DNA from: a bacterium
GTDB lineage: Bacteria > Pseudomonadota > Alphaproteobacteria > Micavibrionales > UBA2020
Length of the DNA stretch: 64,000 nucleotides
NCBI GenBank assembly: GCA_029945425.1
Contig: JAQSDV010000002.1
Coordinates: 186,001 to 250,000, forward strand
Reading direction: 5' to 3'
A program made the translations under genes and the position numbers. Positions within the stretch are counted from its first letter, which is position 1. Each line of letters begins with the position of its first letter. Below, piece after piece: positions 35,569-45,200 of the stretch. A model generated the notes under the pieces. It was given only the letters and a program-made list of their open reading frames with translations, made no database searches and was not told where the DNA came from.

Positions 35569-37644
35569 ATGGTTGCAAAAGCAAACGAAGATCAGGAAAC
35601 CGAAGGCGCGGAAGAAGCGGACGACAGTGTAGCCCAGGGCGCGCTGGCGAAAGCGGTCAAGAAAATCGTCGCCAAGGGCAAGGAGCGCGGCTACGTCACC
35701 TATGACGAAGTAAACAAGCTGCTGCCGCCCGGCGAATACACGTCCGACCAGATCGATGAAACGATGTCGATGCTGTCCGATATCGGCATCAACCTTGTCG
35801 AAGAAGAACCCGACGGCGAGGAAGCGGAAGCAAAACCCGCAACCGAAGACGGCGAAGAAGCTGCAGGCAACCTGGCCGAAACCGACCTCGGCCGCACCGA
35901 CGACCCCGTGCGCATGTACTTGCGCGAAATGGGCTCGGTCGAACTGCTGTCCCGCGAAGGCGAGATTGCGATTGCAAAACGCATCGAAGCCGGCCGCGAC
36001 ATGATGATCGGCGGCATCTGCGAAAGCCCGCTCACCATTCAAGCGATCATGACGTGGCACAAGGCGCTGGAAAACGGCGAGATGCTGCTGCGCGACATCA
36101 TCGACCTTGAAGCCACCTATACCGAAGGCGATCCTCCCCCTGAATCTGCTGCCCCCCATGCGGGCAACAACGAAGAGGGCGGCATCAGCGCGAAGGCAAA
36201 GGCCATTCAGGCCGCCGTCGCCGAGAAGCTCGAGAAAAAAGAAAAAGAGCGCCTGAAGGAAGAAGAAGCACGCAAAAAAGCGAAGGCGAAGAAAGCCGCC
36301 GCCGCCGGTGAAGACGATATCATCATCGACGACGAAGAGCCGAAACCGGTTTACGACGAAGCCGAAGACGAAAGCAGCCTGTCGCTGGCCGCCATGGAAG
36401 AAGAATTGAAGCCCCAGATCATCGAGAAGTTCAAGATGATCACCAAGGCGCACAAGAAACTCGCCAAGGTGCTGGAAGACCGCCGCGAAGCGCTCGAAAA
36501 GACCAAGGAAATTCCGAAACGCCTGAACGAGAGCTATCGCCGTTGCAAGGCGGAGCTGGTCGAACTGATGCAGTCCGTCCGCCTGAACGTCTATCGCTCC
36601 GAACAGCTGATCGAGCAGCTTTACAACATGAACCGCAAGACGCTCGGCCTCGAAGGCCAGATCATGCGCCATGCTGTCGCTTGCGGCGTGGGCCGTGAAG
36701 ACTTCCTTGAAAAATGGTCCGGCAACGAAAACAACCCGCGCTGGTTCATTGGCGCGGCGAAGCTGCCCGGCAAAGGCTGGAAGAAATTCGGCGAAAAGCA
36801 CAAAGACGATGTGAAGAACCTGCGCGACGATATCGAAAAAATCGCGCTGTCATCCGGCCTGCCCCTGCTGGAATTCAAGCGCATCGTCCATACGATCCAG
36901 AAGGGCGAGCGCGAAGCCGGCAAAGCGAAGAAGGAAATGGTCGAGGCCAACCTGCGCCTCGTGATTTCCATCGCGAAAAAATACACCAACCGCGGCCTGC
37001 AATTCCTCGACCTGATCCAGGAAGGCAACATCGGCCTGATGAAGGCGGTTGATAAATTCGAATACCGCCGCGGCTATAAATTCTCGACCTATGCGACATG
37101 GTGGATCCGTCAGGCGATCACGCGCTCGATCGCCGACCAGGCCCGCACCATCCGTATTCCCGTGCATATGATCGAAACGATCAACAAACTGGTGCGCACC
37201 AGCCGCCAGATGATGCACGAAATCGGCCGCGAACCGACGCCCGAAGAACTTGCCGAACGCCTCGGCATGCCTTTGGACAAAGTCCGCAAGGTGATGAAAA
37301 TCTCGAAAGAGCCCGTCTCGCTCGAAACCCCTGTGGGTGACGAAGAAGACAGCCAGCTCGGTGACTTCATCGAGGACAAGAACGTGATCCTGCCCGTGGA
37401 GGCCGCCATCCACGCCAACCTGCGCGAAACGACCACGCGCGTGCTGGCGACGCTGACCCCGCGCGAGGAACGTGTCCTGCGTATGCGTTTCGGCATCGGC
37501 ATGAACACCGACCACACTTTGGAAGAAGTGGGCCAGCAGTTCTCCGTCACGCGCGAGCGTATCCGCCAGATCGAGGCGAAGGCGCTCCGCAAGCTGAAAC
37601 ACCCCAGCCGCTCACGCCAGCTCAGAAGCTTCCTCGACACCTAG
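35569..37644 (+). CDS. rpoD: RNA polymerase primary sigma factor (sigma-70)
   Basis: Housekeeping sigma factor, 691 residues. Region 1.1 (about 20-80) carries [19 protein letters not shown]; region 1.2 has [19 protein letters not shown]. Regions 2.1-2.4 include [36 protein letters not shown] (shown in part) and [13 protein letters not shown]; regions 4.1-4.2 end in [18 protein letters not shown]. Between 1.2 and 2.1 lies an insertion of about 90 residues, Lys/Glu-rich and probably coiled ([20 protein letters not shown]), with an acidic patch [11 protein letters not shown]. Four PAP2-type genes start 15 bases downstream. Confidence 0.97.
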   Translation: MVAKANEDQETEGAEEADDSVAQGALAKAVKKIVAKGKERGYVTYDEVNKLLPPGEYTSDQIDETMSMLSDIGINLVEEEPDGEEAEAKPATEDGEEAAGNLAETDLGRTDDPVRMYLREMGSVELLSREGEIAIAKRIEAGRDMMIGGICESPLTIQAIMTWHKALENGEMLLRDIIDLEATYTEGDPPPESAAPHAGNNEEGGISAKAKAIQAAVAEKLEKKEKERLKEEEARKKAKAKKAAAAGEDDIIIDDEEPKPVYDEAEDESSLSLAAMEEELKPQIIEKFKMITKAHKKLAKVLEDRREALEKTKEIPKRLNESYRRCKAELVELMQSVRLNVYRSEQLIEQLYNMNRKTLGLEGQIMRHAVACGVGREDFLEKWSGNENNPRWFIGAAKLPGKGWKKFGEKHKDDVKNLRDDIEKIALSSGLPLLEFKRIVHTIQKGEREAGKAKKEMVEANLRLVISIAKKYTNRGLQFLDLIQEGNIGLMKAVDKFEYRRGYKFSTYATWWIRQAITRSIADQARTIRIPVHMIETINKLVRTSRQMMHEIGREPTPEELAERLGMPLDKVRKVMKISKEPVSLETPVGDEEDSQLGDFIEDKNVILPVEAAIHANLRETTTRVLATLTPREERVLRMRFGIGMNTDHTLEEVGQQFSVTRERIRQIEAKALRKLKHPSRSRQLRSFLDT

Positions 37645-37659
37645 TCGGGGGTTGCTGCC

Positions 37660-38691
37660 ATGAAGCAGTCGTTTGCAGAAGCATGGCGCGATTACCGGGC
37701 CTTGCTTCTGTTCGGCTTTGCTTATGTCATTATCTGCTGCGCGCAAATCCTGCATTTTGGCCTTTCCCTGTCCGGCATGTTCGGCTGGATATGGCTGGCC
37801 ATCCGCCATGTGTTGGGCCTGTCGGTCCTGTTTCTTGCGCTGGTCATGATCGGCGGATTTTTTCGCGAAGTCTGGCGGTCGCCCGCAAACGAAATCCCCG
37901 CGTACAAAAATTGGTTAAAGCAGTATTTCAACGGGCCGATGTTTGCGGGCGCCTGCCTTGGCTTCCTTGCCTGTTTTGAATCGCTGTTCTTCATCATGCA
38001 AAAGGCGACCATCCGCTTCGCCAATCCCTATAGCTGGGACCCGTTCTTTGCGGATATCGACAAGGCGCTGCACTTCGGGCGGCATCCGTATGAATGGCTG
38101 CAAATGGCGTTCGGCGATCGCGGGCTCGACACCGTCTTGCAGCTTTTCTATGTCGGCTGGTTTTTCTTTATGTATGTGGCGCTGGGTTATGCGCTGTTTT
38201 GCGAACGCGACCGTGCGCGGCGTTTGCGCTTCGTTTCCTGCTATGTCGTCGGCTGGTGCCTGCTGGGCGGATTTGTGGCGACGTATTTTTCGTCGGCAGG
38301 CCCGATCTTTTATCACGACCTGTATCCGCAGTTGACGGATATCTATAAACCGCTGTCCGATTATTTTACGCGTCATCGCGACGAAGTCGGCGGGTTTTAT
38401 TTCCTCTACGATAACCTACTGCTCTGGTATCGGCACAAGGCGCAGCTGGTACCGAACGCACCCTCGGCAATGCCGAGCCTGCATGCTGCAACCAGTACGC
38501 TGATTGTACTATATGCCTGGGGCATCAACCGCGCGGTATTCGGCGTTGCGCTGTTTTGCGGTATCGGCATCGTCATCAGTTCCATCTATTTCGGTTTCCA
38601 TTACGCGGTCGACAGTTATTTCTCCATCGCCGCCATGTCGCTGATGTGGTTGCTGGCGGGAAAATACGCCAAGCGCAAGGTAACGGCATGA
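37660..38691 (+). CDS. PAP2/Aur1-like membrane protein, copy 1 of 4
   Basis: A 343-residue inner-membrane protein of the phosphatidic acid phosphatase 2 superfamily. Residues 1-230 hold several hydrophobic segments and the block AIRFANPYSWDPFFADIDKALHFGRHP (in parts); the catalytic region shows AMPSLHAATSTLIVLYAW (motif C2, SxxH) and YFGFHYAVDSY (motif C3, H-x3-D). The layout with a D-x-F-Y-P loop before C2 resembles Aur1-type inositolphosphorylceramide synthases; the substrate is unknown. It begins 15 bases after rpoD and overlaps copy 2 by ATGA. Confidence 0.82.
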   Translation: MKQSFAEAWRDYRALLLFGFAYVIICCAQILHFGLSLSGMFGWIWLAIRHVLGLSVLFLALVMIGGFFREVWRSPANEIPAYKNWLKQYFNGPMFAGACLGFLACFESLFFIMQKATIRFANPYSWDPFFADIDKALHFGRHPYEWLQMAFGDRGLDTVLQLFYVGWFFFMYVALGYALFCERDRARRLRFVSCYVVGWCLLGGFVATYFSSAGPIFYHDLYPQLTDIYKPLSDYFTRHRDEVGGFYFLYDNLLLWYRHKAQLVPNAPSAMPSLHAATSTLIVLYAWGINRAVFGVALFCGIGIVISSIYFGFHYAVDSYFSIAAMSLMWLLAGKYAKRKVTA

Positions 38692-39755
38692 ACGCTGTGT
38701 GGCAGAATGCGCTACGCTATCACCGCCCGCTGCTGGCCGCCGCTGCGGTTTACTGCGAGGTCGTGTTAGCAGAGGCCGCATATGCAGGCGCACAGGCGGC
38801 TGATTTTGTTACGCTACTGCGATATATCGTCATGTCATTTACCGCCATCGGTATTTTTGTCGCTGGGATGTATGCGGGGGCAGGGGTGGCATTCCTGCTG
38901 ACCGCGCCAAAGGGTACTGCCTTGCAACGGCTTGATGTCGCGACAAGGAAATATCTGGGCGGCGAGAAGTTTGCGTCCATGTGCCTCGGCTTCGTCGTTC
39001 TTGCGACGGGGAATTTCTTCCTTCTGTCTAAATCGCTGATCGCATCCGTCAACCCGCTGAGGCGGATGGGATGGGATCTTGATTTCGCGGCTTGGGACAA
39101 ATGGCTGCATTTCGGCAGCTATCCGCATCAATATATTATCCCGCTGGTCAACCGGTTGAACCTCGGCCTGTTCCTCGACCGCACCTATTATGGCTGGCTG
39201 GTGGTGACGACCCTTGTCGCATGGTATTGCATTTTCGCCGATACGCGTCTGCACCGCCGGTTACGTTTCCTGTGGGTCTATTTCCTGTCATGGGCTTTGC
39301 TCGGCACGCTGGCGGCGACGGTGTTCAGCTCGGCCGGGCCTGTGTTCTACGCGACATTTTTAAAGGATGCTGGAAACCCGTACGAATTTATCACCGTGAA
39401 CATGCGCGGCCTGCACCAGCAATCTGCGCTATTCGCCGATACCGCGCGGCGACTGCTGCTGCGCTGGCATGAAAATTCCACGCTGTTCGACCCGAATGCG
39501 ATCGCTGCGATGCCGAGCATGCATATTGCGCTGTGCTGGCTGTTCGTCCTGTATGCCCGCGAATTCGGAAAAATCCAGTTTCTGGCGGCGCTTGCCTTTT
39601 GCGCGGTCATTTTCACGGGCGCCGTCTATTTCGGGTTTCATTACGCGATTGACGGCTATGTTTCCATCATCGCTGTCAGCCTGCTATGGTGGGGTATGGG
39701 CAAGTATCTCGACCGCCATTACCCCCGCCAGCTTGAATTGAGGGCGTCACAATGA
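38688..39755 (+). CDS. PAP2/Aur1-like membrane protein, copy 2 of 4
   Basis: A 355-residue paralogue. The start MNAVWQNALRYHRPLL is set by the ATGA overlap with copy 1. Shared blocks: SKSLIASVNPLRRMGWDLDFAAWDKWLHFG (in parts), FSSAGPVFYATF, AMPSMHIALCWLFVLYAR (C2) and YFGFHYAIDGYVSI (C3). Compared with copy 1 it lacks F-H-D in the loop before C2 (FYATFLKD instead of FYHDLYPQ). It overlaps copy 3 by ATGA. Expected catalytic side is periplasmic, as in the family. Confidence 0.82.
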   Translation: MNAVWQNALRYHRPLLAAAAVYCEVVLAEAAYAGAQAADFVTLLRYIVMSFTAIGIFVAGMYAGAGVAFLLTAPKGTALQRLDVATRKYLGGEKFASMCLGFVVLATGNFFLLSKSLIASVNPLRRMGWDLDFAAWDKWLHFGSYPHQYIIPLVNRLNLGLFLDRTYYGWLVVTTLVAWYCIFADTRLHRRLRFLWVYFLSWALLGTLAATVFSSAGPVFYATFLKDAGNPYEFITVNMRGLHQQSALFADTARRLLLRWHENSTLFDPNAIAAMPSMHIALCWLFVLYAREFGKIQFLAALAFCAVIFTGAVYFGFHYAIDGYVSIIAVSLLWWGMGKYLDRHYPRQLELRASQ

Positions 39756-40840
39756 CCGCGACGCCGTGGAAAGACGCGTTCCGCGATCACCGTGCCGCCT
39801 TGGCAGTGTCTGCCATCTATGCTGTCGCTGTTCTGTCTGAAGCGGTTTACTGCAAGGTGCCGCCGTCCAATCTGATGCATATCTTCGGCTATATTTTTAT
39901 GTCGGTGATGATTGCCATCACTTTTGCTGCTGGCATGTATATTTTTGCTTTCCTGCAATTCTTCATCGGCGGCGACAGCGCAAGCGGATTTTTCCGCCGC
40001 TGGAAAACGGCATCGGGGCAGCTCGATATCGTCACGCGTTCCTATTTGGAAGGCAAACGCTGGGCCTATGCCTGCATCGCGTTCCTGTCGATGTCGGCGG
40101 ATAATTTTTTCTTTGTCAGCAAATCGCTGATCAATGTGGTGAACCCTTATGTGCAAGCGGGTTGGGATCCTGTTTTCGCCGCATGGGACAAGGCGCTGCA
40201 TTTCGGTTTTTATCCGCATGAATTCATCATTCCCGCCGCCAACATGATCGGGGCAGGGCGTATCCTTGATGCCGCTTATGCATTGTGGCTGCTGGTGATG
40301 CTGTTCGTGACGGGTTACACGATGTTTGTCGAGAAGAACCTCTACCTCCGCCTGCGGTTTTTGTGGACGTATCTGTTGTCATGGATACTGCTCGGCACGG
40401 TTGGCGCAACGGTGTTCAGTTCGGTCGGCCCGATTTTCTTCCATGATTTTTATCCGCAATTGCCCGATATCTATGCCGCTATCCCGCGTAACCTCGATGC
40501 GATGAATAACGAGGGGTTTATGTTCGCCGCCAAGACGCGCCAGTTGTTGCTCGGCTGGGCGCAGAATGACCGTGTATTCGACCCCAATGCACTCTCCGCC
40601 ATGCCCAGCATGCATCTGGCGGTGTCGTGGATCATGGTAATGTATGCGCGAAGCCTTGGTCGCAAGCCGTTTATGCTCGCCGTGCCGTTTTTTGTGCTGA
40701 TGTATCTGGGGTCGATCTATCTCGGCTTTCATTACGCGGTCGATGCTTATGTTTCCGTTGCCGTCACCAGCCTGATCTGGTGGATCGCCGGAAAACGCCT
40801 TGCGCGGCACAAGGGTCGCATGCTGGGGGATACCGCATGA
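39752..40840 (+). CDS. PAP2/Aur1-like membrane protein, copy 3 of 4
   Basis: A 362-residue paralogue. Conserved blocks: SKSLINVVNPYVQAGWDPVFAAWDKALHFG (in parts), FSSVGPIFFHDFYPQLPDIY, AMPSMHLAVSWIMVMYAR (C2) and YLGFHYAVDAYVSVA (C3). The family motifs are complete, so catalysis is plausible. Overlaps copies 2 and 4 by 4 bases. The C-terminus is short and basic (GKRLARHKGRMLGD). Confidence 0.82.
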   Translation: MTATPWKDAFRDHRAALAVSAIYAVAVLSEAVYCKVPPSNLMHIFGYIFMSVMIAITFAAGMYIFAFLQFFIGGDSASGFFRRWKTASGQLDIVTRSYLEGKRWAYACIAFLSMSADNFFFVSKSLINVVNPYVQAGWDPVFAAWDKALHFGFYPHEFIIPAANMIGAGRILDAAYALWLLVMLFVTGYTMFVEKNLYLRLRFLWTYLLSWILLGTVGATVFSSVGPIFFHDFYPQLPDIYAAIPRNLDAMNNEGFMFAAKTRQLLLGWAQNDRVFDPNALSAMPSMHLAVSWIMVMYARSLGRKPFMLAVPFFVLMYLGSIYLGFHYAVDAYVSVAVTSLIWWIAGKRLARHKGRMLGDTA

Positions 40841-41922
40841 CACAAGACCGTTTCGGCAATGCATGGCGTGAATACAAACCGCTTTATATCGCGGCGATGA
40901 TCTATGTGCTGGCGATTTTGGTCGAAACGGTTATCTTCGCCGTGCCGTTTGACCAGTTCATGCGCGTGGGTTGGGCAATGCTGCTGGTGACATTCAAATG
41001 CCTGCTATTGCTGGCGGCGATGTCGGGATGGGTGTTTTTGCACCGCTTCGCGACGGTGAAGGGTAGTTTCGAGGAACGCGGCGATAACGCCAAGGCGCAT
41101 TTCGCCGTAACGGCACGTGCCTATGCCAAGGGCGAGCTGTTCGCTTATGCCTGTGTGGGTCTGCCGATACTGTATGCGATCAACTTTTTCTTTATCCAGA
41201 AATCGCTGATCGCCTTCGCCAACCCCTATAGCTGGGACCCCGTGTTTGCCGCATGGGATAAATTGCTGCATTTCGGCAGATACCCGCATGAATGGGTGAT
41301 ACCGGCCGCAGACAGCCTGAACCTTGGCATTAGTACCTATTTCGACCTCGTTTATTATGTCTGGTTCGTGATCCTTTATATCGGATTGTCGTTCAACCTA
41401 TTCCTCGACAGGGAGCGTCACCGGCGCTTACGGTTCTATTGGGTGTTCTTCCTCAGCTGGGCGATTATCGGGTCGGTGATGGCGCTCGGGTTTTCGTCGG
41501 TGGGGCCGTTATTTTTCCATGATTTCTATCCGGGGTTGACCGATCCCTATACCGGCCTTGTGGCGCATTTCAGCGAACAGGGGCCGAAATCTTTCCCCAT
41601 CGCAAATTATTCGCGCACGCTGCTATTGCAATGGGCGACGAATGGGAAGATGGTGAACGTCAACGCGTTGTCGGCCATGCCCAGTCTCCATGTGGCGATC
41701 GCATGGCTGATGGTGCTGTATGCGTGGCAGATCGGGCGCGCATGGTTTATCGCGGCGCTCGTCTTCTGCATGTCGATATTTTTTGCCTCCGTCTATTTCG
41801 GGCTTCATTACGCGGTTGACGGATACGTATCGGTTGCGGTGGTGACGCTTCTGTGGTGGATCGTGGGCAAGGCACTCGACAGACGTTATCCAGCGGACAC
41901 CAAGCCCTTGATACATCTGTAA
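40837..41922 (+). CDS. PAP2/Aur1-like membrane protein, copy 4 of 4
   Basis: A 361-residue paralogue. The start MTQDRFGNAWREYKPL is set by the ATGA overlap with copy 3. Shared blocks: KSLIAFANPYSWDPVFAAWDKLLHFG (in parts), FSSVGPLFFHDFYPGLTDPY, AMPSLHVAIAWLMVLYAW (C2) and YFGLHYAVDGYVSVA (C3). The A-N-P-Y-S-W-D-P block is closest to copy 1. The stop is followed by about 50 bases and a tRNA gene. No terminator is clear between them, so the rpoD unit may run into the tRNA. Confidence 0.82.
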   Translation: MTQDRFGNAWREYKPLYIAAMIYVLAILVETVIFAVPFDQFMRVGWAMLLVTFKCLLLLAAMSGWVFLHRFATVKGSFEERGDNAKAHFAVTARAYAKGELFAYACVGLPILYAINFFFIQKSLIAFANPYSWDPVFAAWDKLLHFGRYPHEWVIPAADSLNLGISTYFDLVYYVWFVILYIGLSFNLFLDRERHRRLRFYWVFFLSWAIIGSVMALGFSSVGPLFFHDFYPGLTDPYTGLVAHFSEQGPKSFPIANYSRTLLLQWATNGKMVNVNALSAMPSLHVAIAWLMVLYAWQIGRAWFIAALVFCMSIFFASVYFGLHYAVDGYVSVAVVTLLWWIVGKALDRRYPADTKPLIHL

Positions 41923-41976
41923 CATTCCCGCTTTTATCCTGCGGCAGCTTTATGATATAGTCCAAACAATCGCTAA

Positions 41977-42053
41977 GGGCCTGTAGCTCAGTTGGTTAGA
42001 GCGGGCCGCTCATAACGGCTTGGTCGGGGGTTCAAGTCCCTCCGGGCCCACCA
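41977..42053 (+). tRNA. tRNA with CAT anticodon, probably tRNA-Ile2 (lysidine type)
   Basis: Complete cloverleaf of 77 bases including the encoded CCA. The acceptor pairs GGGCCTG with CGGGCCC (one G-U); the D arm is TAGCTCAGTTGGTTAGAGC; the anticodon loop is CTCATAA on a GGCCG/CGGCT stem; the T arm is GGGGGTTCAAGTCCC-like. The loop CTCATAA followed by TTGGTCG is like E. coli tRNA-Ile2, in which C34 is modified to lysidine to read AUA. Elongator tRNA-Met is the alternative; initiator is excluded because positions 1-72 pair. Confidence 0.85.
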
Positions 42054-42215
42054 TTTCCTAAAGACATGCAAATTAGTAGAAGTCCCAGAATATGTAATCG
42101 AAGAATTACATTATACCCTAGGTAGTAATTTTCTATTCATCATTATAATCTATGGTTGTGACGGTATGAACAGTCACGCTGATGAATCATTGCGGCTATA
42201 ACGGGGCGCCATTCT

Positions 42216-45200
42216 ATGAAGCTGTCCATTACTGCGAAACTCACCAGCCTTGTCGTGGCGATGATCGTGATGACGGCATTTGCCGTCAATGAGGTGTATA
42301 TCCGCGGCAGCAGCCGCATCCTGGTGGATCAGGCGATTGCAGACCTGGAAAAGGAAGCGGATTTTTTTCAGTATCCCCTTGCAGGCGTGATTAATCAGGT
42401 CAAGGACGACGTGCGCCTGATTTCAAAACTCAGCGCGATGGAGGCGCTGATGCGGGCCGAACTGGCCGGCGGCACGGATCCGGCGGGCGAGGGCGCGGTC
42501 GAGGAACTGCAACGGCGGCTGGCTGTCACTTTCCGTGAGATGCTGAAGACGCGCGAACGGTACGTCAAAATACGCCTGATCGGTGTGCAGCAGGACGCGC
42601 GGGAGATGCTGGTGGTGGAGCGTCACGGGGCAGATGTCCGAAGGCTTTCCGAAAGCGAACTGACGTCAAAGGCGAAAGAGGGATATTTCAAGGTCGCAAC
42701 CGGTCTTCCCGCCGGTGAGATTTACCTCTCCGCGCCGGATCTCGAGCGCGAAGACGGCAAGCTGACCGAACCCCACGTGCTGTTGTTGCGAGTTGCAACG
42801 CCGCTTTATTCAGCCGACGGAAAAATATTCGGCACTGCGGTCATCAGTTTCGATTTCAGCCGCGTGCTGCTGGCGATGCGCCAGCAGCTTTTGACGAACC
42901 GGGTCCTCTATATCTCCAACGCGGCAGGGGACTATCTTGTGCATCCGGACAAGTCAAAGCTCTACGCCTCCGCTCTGGGGCATCCGCATACGATACAGTC
43001 CGACCAGCCATGGCTGCAGCGTGTGCTGTCCAACCAGAAAGAGGAAACCGCCCTTCATCTTCCGGAAGACGAGAGCAGGGGCAGCATCATCACCTTCCAG
43101 AAATATCATTTCGATGCGCGGGATCCGGAAAATTTTCTTGGCATATCACTGGAAGCGCCGTATCGCGACATCATCAGCCGTACGGCCGAGGTGGAGCGAC
43201 AGGGATATATATTCAGCACGATTATCGCGCTGCTGGCGGTGACATCGGCATTTCTACTGCTTCGTGTTTCGATGCGCCCCTTGAATCAGGTGGCGTCCGC
43301 CGTCACGCGCTATCGGCAGGGCGAAAAAAATATCGCGCTGCCGACAGAATCACCGGATGAAATCGGCCTGCTATCCCGCGAATTTCAAGCCATGATCCGG
43401 CAAAAGGCGGAGGAGGAATGGGCCCGCGAAACCTTGCTGCGAATATCGCAGGATATTCTGGGATTCAAGGATTTGCATTCATTCGCCTCCACCCTCATGA
43501 ACCTGCTTGCCGCAGCGGTCGATGCGCAAGTGGGTGTCCTGTATGTAAACAGCGATTTCGGCCATGGCGTCCGGCGGGAATTCGGAGAAGCGCTCGTGCT
43601 GCTGGGTGGCAGCGGCATGGATGACCGTGGCCGCATGGAGCAGAGCATCCCCTTCGGGCAGGGGCTCGCAGGGCAATGCGCATCGGATGGCCGGATGCGG
43701 CTTGTTTCCGATGTGCCGGATAATTACCTGATGGTCTCGTCTGCGCTGGGCGCCGCCAATCCTCGGCAATTGCTGCTGTTGCCGGTGATCTTTCAAAAAA
43801 GACAGATCGGGGTGATCGAACTTGCGACTTTGGGCAGTTTTAGCGAGGCGCATATTGCGCTGCTGACGCAGGCCGCCTTCAACGCAGGCATCATCATCAA
43901 TAGCATCAGCATCAGCATGCGCACCGAGGAGTTGCTGGAAGAAACGCGTTTGACGGCGGAGGAGCTCAAGCGCAACGAGGAAGAATTGAAGACCCAGCAG
44001 GAAGAGCTGGAAGTTTCAAACGAGGAGATGGAGGAGAAAACAAGGGCGCTCGAGGACCAGAACGCGCAGATCCGCCAGAAATCGCGGGAACTGGGCGAAA
44101 GCAAGCGCATGATTGAAGAAAAGGCACGCGAGCTGGAACTGGCAGGGAAATACAAGTCCGAGTTCCTCGCAAACATGTCGCACGAACTGCGCACGCCGCT
44201 TAACAGTCTTCTGATCCTCGCCCGCAGCCTCGCCGAGAATGAGGAGGGCAACCTGACAGCGGAGCAGGTAGAGGAAGCGCGGATCATCCACGGCGGCGGG
44301 CTGGAACTTTTGAACCTCATCAACGATATTCTCGACCTTTCAAAGGTAGAAGCGGGCAAACTCAACATCATCATGGATAATGTGCCGCTTCACGTGATGT
44401 TGCGGCGGATCGAGCAGCAATTCGAGCCGGTGGTGAAGACGGGGAACCTGGGTTTCTCGATAACGTCCGATGAAAAGCTGCCGGAAACCATTTACACCGA
44501 TGCGCAGCGTGTGGAGCAGGTCCTTAAAAACCTTCTCTCCAATGCGTTCAAATTCACGGAAAAAGGCACGGTCAGCCTGCATGTAGGCAGGCCGCAGGAA
44601 GGGTTGATACTGCATCGCGGCATCAAGGATCGGGAGAAATCTATCGCCTTTTCGGTCACGGATACGGGCATCGGGATTGACGAGACGAAACTCAACAGTA
44701 TATTCGAGGCCTTCCAGCAGGAAGACGGATCGACGGACCGACACTATGGGGGAACTGGTCTTGGCCTGACGATTGCGCGAAAATTCGCGCATATGCTGGG
44801 CGGTGAAATACATGTCGCCAGCAAGAAAGGCCAAGGCAGCACTTTTACGCTTATCCTGCCGGATGCCGTATCGCAGGTTGCAGAAATTCCCGAGGTGGCC
44901 CCGAGCCAGAGTCTGGTGGCGATGCCTGCCGCCAGTCCGCCGGTGGAGTTCGTGAATGATGACCGGGGACAACTTGGGGCAAAAGATAAAATTCTTTTGG
45001 TGATCGGGGACGATCGCGCCTTTGCGCAGATTTTAATGAAGACGGGTCGTCAGCGCGGCTATAAATGCATCGTCGCACATGACGGAAAAAGCGGCATATT
45101 GCTGGCGGCGGAGCATGCTGTCTCGGCAATCCTGCTGGACCTGCAGTTGCCCGACATCGACGGGCTGCGCGTGCTGGACCAGCTGAAGCACGATTTGCGG

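Noticed and set aside
35434..36801. 455-codon minus-strand frame opposite dnaG and rpoD
   Set aside because: The translation is Phe/Val/Ala/His-rich, as expected from the reverse strand of Glu/Lys-rich rpoD codons; no start signal or family.
41977..42215. Possible integrated element at the tRNA gene
   Set aside because: I saw no second copy of the tRNA 3' end, no integrase and no compositional break downstream.
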